From Rickettsia endosymbiont of Culicoides impunctatus (GTDB taxonomy: Bacteria; Pseudomonadota; Alphaproteobacteria; Rickettsiales; Rickettsiaceae): 64,000 bases of DNA. This document shows positions 48,523-55,640 of the stretch, piece by piece. The stretch is taken from assembly GCA_020410785.1 (NCBI GenBank), contig CP084573.1, forward strand, positions 186,001 through 250,000. The letters run 5' to 3'. The position numbers were made by a program, and so were the translations under genes. The notes under the pieces were generated by a model. That model made no database searches. It was not told where the DNA came from and saw only the letters and a program-made list of their open reading frames with translations. The first letter of the stretch is position 1. Each line of letters begins with the position of its first letter.

Positions 48523-49191
48523 ATGGAAGATATTGGCAATTGGCAGGCAAAGTTTGAGTGTTGTGAATATTCTGCTAAGTTACTTAATAAATTGATTTTA
48601 CTAAACAAACAAGTAGCTGATTCAGTAGATATCAACGAAATTACCAAAGCTATCTATTATGCTAAGAAATATCATGGTAGTCAAATGCGACAGTCTGGTG
48701 AACCATATTACTCTCATCCAATAGAAGTAGCTTACATGGTTGCTCAGTACACAGCCCAAGAAATTCACCAATTGTTTAAAACTGAGATGATCGTTACCAG
48801 TTTACTGCATGATACGATCGAAGATACAACACTTACCGAAGAGATGATAGCTCGAATTTTTGGCAGTAATGTTGCTAGCCAAGTGGAATCTCTAACAAGA
48901 ATCAAGCCTTACGGTAAGATTAGCTCCAAAGAAACTTTGAATTTATTATATCAACAAAAAAGATTTGACGTGATATTGATTAAATTATTTGACCGCATTC
49001 ATAACCTACAAACGCTAGGAGCTAAATCACCAGAAAAGGCACTGAAAATAGTTAAGGAGACTATAGGCTATTTTATAAAGCTTTGTTTCTACTTGGAAAT
49101 ACCAACAGCCGAGCAACAATTAATAGAGCTATGTTACAAAAATTTACCTATTGCCCCTAACCCACTTGTTATAGACTATAGATTTTTTTGA
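48523..49191 (+). CDS. Small (p)ppGpp hydrolase (SpoT HD domain only)
   Basis: A 222-residue HD-domain hydrolase. It has the metal-binding and substrate motifs AKKYHGSQMRQSGEPYYSHP, HDTIEDT and the later KLFDRIHNLQTL. It would remove the 3' pyrophosphate from (p)ppGpp in the cytoplasm. No synthetase, TGS or ACT domains follow. I chose the ATG at 48523, which has GGAGAGG 8 nt upstream; the ATG at 48508 overlaps that site. Its 3' end overlaps the convergent MFS pseudogene by 48 bp. Confidence 0.9.
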   Translation: MEDIGNWQAKFECCEYSAKLLNKLILLNKQVADSVDINEITKAIYYAKKYHGSQMRQSGEPYYSHPIEVAYMVAQYTAQEIHQLFKTEMIVTSLLHDTIEDTTLTEEMIARIFGSNVASQVESLTRIKPYGKISSKETLNLLYQQKRFDVILIKLFDRIHNLQTLGAKSPEKALKIVKETIGYFIKLCFYLEIPTAEQQLIELCYKNLPIAPNPLVIDYRFF

Positions 49192-50307
49192 GTAAATGAT
49201 TTCAGATGGTTTTACTAGATTTTCAAAATGAGATAACCCGTAGGCAAAACCGATAATTGTCGGAATCATAATAAACCATATTCCCCAATTGCCAAAACAC
49301 TCAATAAGGTAGACAAAACCAAAAGCAGTAATAACATACATCAAAGCACGAGATACCGCAAATGTCATGCTAGCACAGGTAAAACGTTTAAATATAGGAA
49401 AGCGTTTTAAACAAATGGGAGTAGCGGGGTCTAAACATTTTTTCCATAGAACTATAAAGAATTGAATCAGAAATAACTGATCAGGACAATTAACATTATT
49501 CAATAAATACGGACAAAATATCATAAAAATAGAAAATATTAGATTGTAATAAAAAGAAAGCTATTGCTTTTTTTTATTAACTTTTTCTTGCAAAAGAGGA
49601 TAGTCTTGTAAAATATTTATATCGGTATTAGTTTTTCTTAAAACTTTTTTTATTCGACGCTTTGCATCAGCAAATTCTGGTGTCTCTCTTAATTTTGTAC
49701 GAGCTACTGAACCAATTAAGGCAACTATTGCACCCGTCCAAAATGCCATACGCCAGTTAAAGATATGAGAAGCAACAAGTGAGGCAACCCCTAAAGCCCC
49801 TAATTTTCCTAAGGTAGCAAAAGCCCCTATCAATCCAACACTTGCATATTGTATTGGCGGATGAAGCATTTCAGTTAAATAAAGCTCTGTTCATACTATT
49901 TCGCCTAGAGAAGATAGACCTTGAATAGCCCGGCAGATGGTCACTATCCAAGCCGCTATGATTCCTATTTGTTCGTAAGTAGGCAGATTAGCCGTAACAA
50001 CGCAAGCAGATGCCATCATGAAAGTTGTGATGATAACTGTTGCCTTACGCCCTATATTATCACCTATCCATCCAAATATTAAAGCTCCTAATGGTCTAAG
50101 TAAGTAAGTTGAGCAAAAAGTAGCTGCATAACACAAAGCAGTAGTGTGTGGATCAGTTTTGGGAAAAAATGCTCCATTAAGAAATACCGCCATGTGTACA
50201 TAGATCATTAAATCAAAATATTCAAGGAAGGTTCCTATTGACAGTAACCCTATAGTTTCTTTTTGTGCTGTTGTTAAACTTATTTGTTCTTGAGGATACC
50301 CTATCAT
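49144..50307 (-). pseudogene. MFS (ProP-like) transporter, two in-frame stops
   Basis: Three frames in the same register reconstruct one 12-helix metabolite:proton symporter. The first (50307-49891) has GTFLEYFDLMIYVHMAVF and GWIGDNIGRKATVI. A TGA replaces a codon after GLSSLGEIV, and the protein resumes with TELYLTEMLHPP. A second stop (49561-49563) follows NKKKQ, then the last third continues to 49144. No frameshift is needed. ProP-like genes of this kind are common RAGE cargo. The decay looks recent, since the motifs are otherwise intact. Confidence 0.88.
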
Positions 50308-50403
50308 TTTTTTACCATCAATAGACCAACTATTAATGATAGCAAAAAGAAAATAATATTAAAAGTGGAAATAATAAAGTTTATTTAATAATATCCACAA
50401 AGA

Positions 50404-50913
50404 TTAATAAAGCCTAAACAGTCTGGGGGAAATCTCTTTGACATATTCACTATATAGTTCAGGATAATCACCTTTAAACTTTGGTAGGTCAAATGTTCTG
50501 CGGGTGCAGTTTTTCCATGAGACAAGAACATTATCCCCCATTTTTAGGTAAATGTGGAACTGCATATAGTTCATTACTTCTAGCTTTATACTATCTTCCT
50601 TGCAGAGTAGATGTTGTTGCATCTCTTCCAACTGATGCAGTTCTTTCACTTTTTCAGCTATTGACTCATTTGCTTCAATGATATTTCGGCTATCAATATT
50701 ATTACTAGAAATAGCATAATGTTTTCTTGCCTGCTCAACAGTTTGCGGCATAGTTTGGGACGTAGTTTGTGGCATCACCTCAGGGGCAAGGGGAGTCTGT
50801 TGTATAGTATCATTTACTACAACTTCTTGAGGCTTATTTTTCTTCTTGCTTAAATTGACAATATTTTGATACTGTTCTTGATTTTTTTCTATTTTTATCC
50901 TTGCAGCTTTCAT
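50404..50913 (-). CDS. YqaJ recombinase C-terminal-domain protein (catalytic part missing)
   Basis: A 169-residue protein. The last 70 residues (VKELHQLEEMQQHLLCKEDS, then NVLVSWKNCTRRTFD and FKGDYPELYSEYV) match the helical C-terminal segment typical of YqaJ/lambda-exonuclease-type recombinases. The nuclease core is absent. The N-terminal half is Gln/Pro/Thr-rich (PQTTSQTMPQTVEQ), as in a linker. It is probably the tail of a phage recombination gene. It is the last gene of the phage block before the MFS pseudogene. Confidence 0.55.
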   Translation of the reverse strand: MKAARIKIEKNQEQYQNIVNLSKKKNKPQEVVVNDTIQQTPLAPEVMPQTTSQTMPQTVEQARKHYAISSNNIDSRNIIEANESIAEKVKELHQLEEMQQHLLCKEDSIKLEVMNYMQFHIYLKMGDNVLVSWKNCTRRTFDLPKFKGDYPELYSEYVKEISPRLFRLY

Positions 50914-51017
50914 TTCTTCATCCTCGTTGCATGATGCTGTTTGTTTATAAAATTCTTACATAAATAGCAGAACTAGATATGACAGAGGAATTTTAACGAC
51001 AAAATTACCTGTCATAT

Positions 51018-51464
51018 CTAGTTCTGTAAAAATATTTCTCTCTCTAATAATCGCCTTCTCACCAAGCCCTTAAGCTTAATACCGCGGGCATAAACCCATT
51101 TAGGAAATTCATCGGCAGCTAATAAATATTCACCTCTGAGCAGTTTTTGTCGTAAACTGGAAGCTTGAAAGGCACCAGCTCCACAGTTGAAAACGAATGA
51201 TATCAAAGCTCCCTCTTGAGAGTAGTTTAATGGTATGTGGCAATGTCGATAAATGGCATATTTAGCTTGCTCTATGTCCTGCTCTAATAAATAATCAGCG
51301 TGTTCTCGCGATATACCATTAGACATTTGTTGTTGCTCATACTCTTTGATCACATGCCCCCAACCTATAGTTTTTAAACCAGCTGGGCAGTAATATGGTT
51401 GTAATCTTAGTCCTTCAAAGCTCTTAATTATATATTCTGCTTTACTATTAATATTTGTAACCAT
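51018..51464 (-). CDS. Phage endolysin, GH24 lysozyme
   Basis: A 148-residue muramidase. The GH24 triad has the E-x8-C-x5-T form: Glu17 in KSFEGLRL, Cys26 in YYCPAG and Thr32 in KTIGWGH, like lambdoid phage 21 R-type and P22 lysozymes. The C-terminal lobe has NYSQEGALISFVFNCGAGAF. No signal-anchor is visible, so export would need the upstream holin. The ATG at 51464 lies 16 nt inside the holin gene; the longer frame upstream is holin DNA read in another frame. Confidence 0.93.
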   Translation of the reverse strand: MVTNINSKAEYIIKSFEGLRLQPYYCPAGLKTIGWGHVIKEYEQQQMSNGISREHADYLLEQDIEQAKYAIYRHCHIPLNYSQEGALISFVFNCGAGAFQASSLRQKLLRGEYLLAADEFPKWVYARGIKLKGLVRRRLLEREIFLQN

Positions 51465-52002
51465 TAATTTTACCATTACCACTACCATTGACATAGGGGT
51501 AACCACTACCATTCCCATAGAGATAACCTTTATTGTTATCGTAACCATTAATTCGGTGTCTGCCAAAAGCTCGATGACCAAACCAAAAACCAATAACCGC
51601 ACAAAATATACCTTGATCCTCACTGCTCCATATGGTGTCGACTGATGCACCAAATTTTATGAAAATGGCTAATTTTAATGCTACATAGAGCAGAAAAAAT
51701 ATATAAGTGATCATTGGTCTAACGCTGGTAGCTAAAAAATCAAACCAATTATTATTGCTATTATTGGCTGTTTGCATACTCGCATATTGATACAAATACT
51801 TACTTTCATCATTATCAACCTTAATTTGGATTTCCTCAAGCCTAGCACTATGACCAGTTTTTAAAGCTTTTAATTGCAAATCAATTAATTTCAGCTCGTG
51901 TTCTTTGTCCTTCTTATCCTTAAGAAAATGCAAAATTTCTGGTAAAAAACTACTGAAGAACCCCATAAAGGCACTTAATATCGCTATCATACTAAATCTC
52001 AA
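51448..52002 (-). CDS. Phage holin, GTA-holin 3TM family
   Basis: A 184-residue membrane protein. An N-terminal hydrophobic segment (about 4-22) is followed by a charged helical region, then two closely spaced membrane segments. The family pattern is ATSVRPMITYIFFLLYVALK and GIFCAVIGFWFGHRAFGR. The last 30 residues are a Gly/Asn/Tyr-rich repeat (GNGSGYPYVNGSGNG) overlapping the endolysin start. Holin and endolysin form one lysis module. Confidence 0.85.
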   Translation of the reverse strand: MRFSMIAILSAFMGFFSSFLPEILHFLKDKKDKEHELKLIDLQLKALKTGHSARLEEIQIKVDNDESKYLYQYASMQTANNSNNNWFDFLATSVRPMITYIFFLLYVALKLAIFIKFGASVDTIWSSEDQGIFCAVIGFWFGHRAFGRHRINGYDNNKGYLYGNGSGYPYVNGSGNGKINGYKY

Positions 52003-52030
52003 AAATTATTAAATATTAGACCTATTGAGC

Positions 52031-52864
52031 TTAATAAACATTAATGCCACCACAACTACTGCCACCAATAGTTAGTTTTCTATTAACGACATCAAGAATG
52101 ACATTACCGGCAACATTGTTAATGCTAGCATAAGAGTTCCACTCTAATAGATTTGTTGAAATACCACTTATTATCTTTAAATGTGAGTCTGCAAAATCGA
52201 TACGACCATTTATGTTATTTGGTAAGATTAAAGTCCAATTTGGACTAGAACTGTTTCTTGTATAAGTTTGCAACTGAGTCTGCTGAGTTTGTGCCTGGGT
52301 TTGTAAATTTTTCAGCTGTTTTTCTAAATCATCTATTTTATTAAGCAAACCTTCAGTTTCATCTTCTGCCGCAATATCTGATAGGTGCAAACTAGCTAGT
52401 GAGGTTAGGCTTTGGCTTAAGTCTTTACTACTCTCAAGGCTAAGGTTGCTTAGGTTGTCATCACTCTTAACATAGATGATATATTTTAGTTCTCTAATAT
52501 TGCTAGGAATCCGGTTTATTAGGTTTTTCAGATTATCTCTACCAACTCGACTATCTAAGTTCCAGGGTAGGACAATATAATTACCTTCATCCTCAGAGGT
52601 CATAGCTACTTTAGTGAAAGGATGTTGCGAGCCAAGATAAAAGCTTAGTGCAGCGTTAGAAAATGTTATAATTTCAGTGCCGTTGGCAGTTATTATGTGC
52701 AACTCTGCTTTATCCACCTGACTCGGTATAAAAATCTTTCCACCCAAATGAAATTTAGCAATATCTGGTAAATGATCGCTATTACTCGCGTAAACATTTC
52801 TCAATCCCCTGTAGTATCTGTATTTCAAGGGAATTATTATACCATAAAAAATCACAATTTGCAT
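52031..52864 (-). CDS. Possible phage fibre-like protein
   Basis: A protein of about 277 residues, recognised only by position between the internal virion genes and the lysis genes, where T7-like phages place the tail fibre. The N-terminal part is beta-rich, a Gln-rich coiled coil lies in the middle (DDLEKQLKNLQTQAQTQQTQ), and the C-terminus is beta-rich (NNINGRIDFADSHLKII, GNVILDVVNRKLTIGG). The start is uncertain. The frame opens at a TTG (52900), the first ATG is at 52864, and the best ribosome site (AGGGG) precedes an out-of-frame ATG at 52797. Confidence 0.55.
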   Translation of the reverse strand: MQIVIFYGIIIPLKYRYYRGLRNVYASNSDHLPDIAKFHLGGKIFIPSQVDKAELHIITANGTEIITFSNAALSFYLGSQHPFTKVAMTSEDEGNYIVLPWNLDSRVGRDNLKNLINRIPSNIRELKYIIYVKSDDNLSNLSLESSKDLSQSLTSLASLHLSDIAAEDETEGLLNKIDDLEKQLKNLQTQAQTQQTQLQTYTRNSSSPNWTLILPNNINGRIDFADSHLKIISGISTNLLEWNSYASINNVAGNVILDVVNRKLTIGGSSCGGINVY

Positions 52865-52893
52865 CAAGTTTTGTGATATTTTTACATCACAAA
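52836..52893 (-). promoter_or_regulatory. Operator-like palindrome and extended -10 promoter
   Basis: TTTGTGAT (52870-52877) and ATCACAAA (52886-52893) form perfect 8 bp arms with an 8 bp spacer. Downstream on the minus strand is TGGTATAAT (52844-52836), an extended -10 hexamer. The arrangement suggests a regulated promoter for the fibre-lysis genes. It would place translation starts after about 52830. Confidence 0.4.
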
Positions 52894-52900
52894 TTGCCAA

Positions 52901-53199
52901 AGTAAATCAAGCCATACAAAAGCAGAATAGAAACAATAAAAAATGTTTCAGAGGAATATAAGCTACTTGGCAAGTAATCAATATTTGTTAAATTGAAACT
53001 AGAAAATTCAATTAGTAATTATACTAGTTCCCGAAATAAAATGCGTTAATAGATTCTTTAAAATTATAATATAAGCACATTACTTTTTCCTGGTCTATAA
53101 TAAATTTCTTGCTAATAATTTATTGATAATAATAAAATTGTGTTATAACAATAAAGAAAGATGTTTTAAAAACACTGATTAACATTAGATAACAAAACT
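52901..53199. other. AT-rich promoter gap before the toxin-antitoxin pair
   Basis: No gene is visible in this 300 bp. A perfect 10 bp palindrome, TGTTATAACA (53141-53150), lies 50 bp upstream of the antitoxin start and could be an autoregulatory operator overlapping a TATAAC -10-like box. The remainder has no clear structure. Confidence 0.35.
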
Positions 53200-53844
53200 A
53201 TGCAAACAAAAACAGAAAAAAGGATATTAAGTTGTTTTGATATAGCTAATTACTTTCTGGTCTTAGTAGATAGAGAGGCTGGAGATACCATAACTCAACT
53301 AAAATTGCAGAAGTTGATTTATTTTGCTCAAGGGATCAGCCTAGCCTTATTAGATAAACCCCTATTTAATGAAGAAATTGAAGCTTGGGAACATGGACCT
53401 GTAGCTAGGGAGTTACGTAGAACATTTGGTAATTTCAAAGATAGTGCTATCCCAGCCCCTGGTGAAATTGATTTTGACTTATATGACAGAGAAGAAAAAG
53501 CATTGATCTATAAAGTGTATGCTGTTTATGGAGAACACACAGCCTCTTACTTACGCCAGCTAACTCATGAACATTCAGTTTGGCGTGATGCTATGGCTAT
53601 GGATAACAAGATTATTAGTAAACAAAAGATGAGTGAATTTTTTAAAAGATTAATTAACACTGACTTTTTATTAATGTCACAAGAAGACGAGTTAATAATT
53701 GAAACTGCAGAAGATCAATGGTGGATGAACTATGATAGTGGAGTTCCAGCGGAAGACGTGACTAATGAAATCTTACAATCAATAGAGGAGCTTAAAGCAG
53801 GAAAAGGGATTAGGCATGGAAAAATTAACCATTATTTGGTCTAG
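53200..53844 (+). CDS. Panacea-domain (DUF4065/SocA-like) antitoxin
   Basis: A 214-residue protein with the Panacea domain: FDIANYFLVLVDREAGD, TQLKLQKLIYFAQGISLAL and IEAWEHGPVARELRRTFG. Panacea proteins neutralise many unrelated toxins and are often next to them. The extra C-terminal part of about 70 residues (ending AGKGIRHGKINHYLV) may be the toxin-specific region. It overlaps the YoeB gene by 29 bp, so the two are translationally coupled. They lie on the strand opposite to the phage genes around them. Confidence 0.92.
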   Translation: MQTKTEKRILSCFDIANYFLVLVDREAGDTITQLKLQKLIYFAQGISLALLDKPLFNEEIEAWEHGPVARELRRTFGNFKDSAIPAPGEIDFDLYDREEKALIYKVYAVYGEHTASYLRQLTHEHSVWRDAMAMDNKIISKQKMSEFFKRLINTDFLLMSQEDELIIETAEDQWWMNYDSGVPAEDVTNEILQSIEELKAGKGIRHGKINHYLV

Positions 53845-54094
53845 TAACGCTTGGTCTCAGCTGCAATTTTGGAAACAACATAACCTTAAAATAACGAAAC
53901 GAATTCAGGTATTAATTAACAATATTGAACAAACCCCTTATTATGGTATAGGGAAGCCTGAGGCATTAAAACATAAACTTAACGGTTCTTGGTCAAGAAG
54001 AATCGACCAAGAACACCGTTTAATCTATTCGTTCAATCAAGACATCAATACCATAGAAATAAAAAGTTGCAAAGGACATTATAAAAAAGAATAG
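53816..54094 (+). CDS. YoeB-family mRNA interferase toxin
   Basis: A 92-residue toxin of the RelE/YoeB fold. The family core GIGKPEALKHKLNGSWSRR, IDQEHRLIYSF and SCKGHYKKE is complete. Residues aligning to the E. coli YoeB catalytic set are Glu49, Arg68, His88 and Tyr89. It would cleave mRNA in the ribosomal A site. Classical YoeB pairs with YefM, but no YefM-like gene is present; the partner here is the Panacea protein. The gene appears intact. Confidence 0.93.
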   Translation: MEKLTIIWSSNAWSQLQFWKQHNLKITKRIQVLINNIEQTPYYGIGKPEALKHKLNGSWSRRIDQEHRLIYSFNQDINTIEIKSCKGHYKKE

Positions 54095-54155
54095 TATTAT
54101 TAATTACTAAAGCCTCAAAAAGCCTAATAAGTTTATCATCACCTATATCGTATTG

Positions 54156-55628
54156 CTAATAGTTTAGTGGGATCATACACAAAGCCGGTTGCAGGTAAAA
54201 TAAGTTTCTGCCTGGGATGTTTCTTTGAAGGGATTTTTTAAGCAATTCTTCTGCTTTATCCAACTCACCATTTTTGATTAAAGTAACTATTGTGCCAAAA
54301 TCGATAATGTCACTACCCATAGTGCCTGCTAAAGCTTTCAGCAAATTATTATAACTATCATACTCATTAAAGAAAAAATCCCCAAATAATCCAAGACCAC
54401 CACCCTGTAACAAGGATGCCATAAATACTCCTTCTTCGTGTGGATCAAGCCGCTCTTCCCCTTGCACCAGCCTTTTTGCATTGATCGATAAGTAACCAAG
54501 TCCTATGGAACCTGCTAATAATTGAAACAACATTTTAATACTAGTTGGGTTTCTCATTGTTTTAGCAATATCTTGCCATGTCCCTAAATCAAATAAATTG
54601 CCACTACCCATTTGTTGATGAAGTGGTATTTGGTCGATAGTTACTGATTTTAAGGGTCTAGTAATGTAAGTATAAGCAAAAGTTTTGAACTGCATGATAC
54701 ACTGAATCACCGCAGCAGCTGGCGAACCTGGCTTAATGCCTAAATTGCCAAATAATATGGCATTTCTCTCGGCAGTATGGGGAGTGGCAATAGCTGTATC
54801 AACCCGGTCAAGCAAATATCTTCGTAAATTATTGGTCAAATCTTGTTTAAGTCTAGTCCTATTGAGAATACTTTGTTGTTGTAAATGTTGGTCTAGTAAA
54901 TGATCAGGTAATAGTGCCATATCGGGTATTAAATATGGCTTATTGTCTATTTGCTGGACTAAATGCTGATAAAGATGCCAATTACTTTCATTAATCCCAT
55001 ATCTATTAAGCAAGGTCTGTAAATTATGATATAGCAAGTTAAAGGGCTGATTGACTTGTAACGCTAAATTATGCGATAACAAATTACCCATTGTCGATTT
55101 CCAACTATTATCCCACCATTCCATAAAATTTAATTTAAAAAATGCATTGGTAAGTTTAAATATGCTTCCAGATACTGGGTATTCTCCTGCAAAACGAGAA
55201 TGACTATGACCAAGCAGTGAATCTACCGCCACACCAAGCAAATTAGCAAGTTCTTTTTTCTTTTCGCCATTAAAGCTTGTCGCCGCCACTTGTAAGATAT
55301 TCGCATAAGATTGCAGTAGTGGTATGCCATTATTCTGTAACTCACTGACAAAACTTATCATATCAGGAATTGAAGAAAGTACCACTTTGCCAAGATTTGC
55401 CATACATTTCCAAGAGCGATAAGCTCCAAGGATGCGGTCAACTGACGGTATTTGTGGTTTAACTCCTAGCATTAGCTCTAACTGATTGATAAAACTATTT
55501 GGCTTACTAAGCACCGCCAATTGCTTTAAAATAGCTGGGTCTTTAGTCGATAACTCTTGTAGCTCCCTGGTAAAAGTACCTTTGATCGATTGTAACATTA
55601 ACTCAGGATTACAACCCATATTCTCCAT
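54156..55628 (-). CDS. Internal virion (gp16-like) protein, C-terminal part
   Basis: A 490-residue frame in the same register as the preceding 876-residue frame, separated from it only by a TGA and four codons. The protein is largely helical, with several hydrophobic stretches (LGKVVLSSIPDMISFVSEL, FQLLAGSIGLGYLSI). Together the two would make one protein of about 1,371 residues, the size range of T7 gp16-type ejection proteins. GGGGTAATG at 55637-55629 offers a restart, so separate translation is possible. Function is inferred from size, helicity and position only. Confidence 0.65.
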   Translation of the reverse strand: MENMGCNPELMLQSIKGTFTRELQELSTKDPAILKQLAVLSKPNSFINQLELMLGVKPQIPSVDRILGAYRSWKCMANLGKVVLSSIPDMISFVSELQNNGIPLLQSYANILQVAATSFNGEKKKELANLLGVAVDSLLGHSHSRFAGEYPVSGSIFKLTNAFFKLNFMEWWDNSWKSTMGNLLSHNLALQVNQPFNLLYHNLQTLLNRYGINESNWHLYQHLVQQIDNKPYLIPDMALLPDHLLDQHLQQQSILNRTRLKQDLTNNLRRYLLDRVDTAIATPHTAERNAILFGNLGIKPGSPAAAVIQCIMQFKTFAYTYITRPLKSVTIDQIPLHQQMGSGNLFDLGTWQDIAKTMRNPTSIKMLFQLLAGSIGLGYLSINAKRLVQGEERLDPHEEGVFMASLLQGGGLGLFGDFFFNEYDSYNNLLKALAGTMGSDIIDFGTIVTLIKNGELDKAEELLKKSLQRNIPGRNLFYLQPALCMIPLNY

Positions 55629-55640
55629 TACCCCAATGCT

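Noticed and set aside
51465..51653. N-terminal extension of the endolysin as a signal-anchor
   Set aside because: The extension is the holin coding region read in another frame; the GH24 domain starts at the ATG at 51464.
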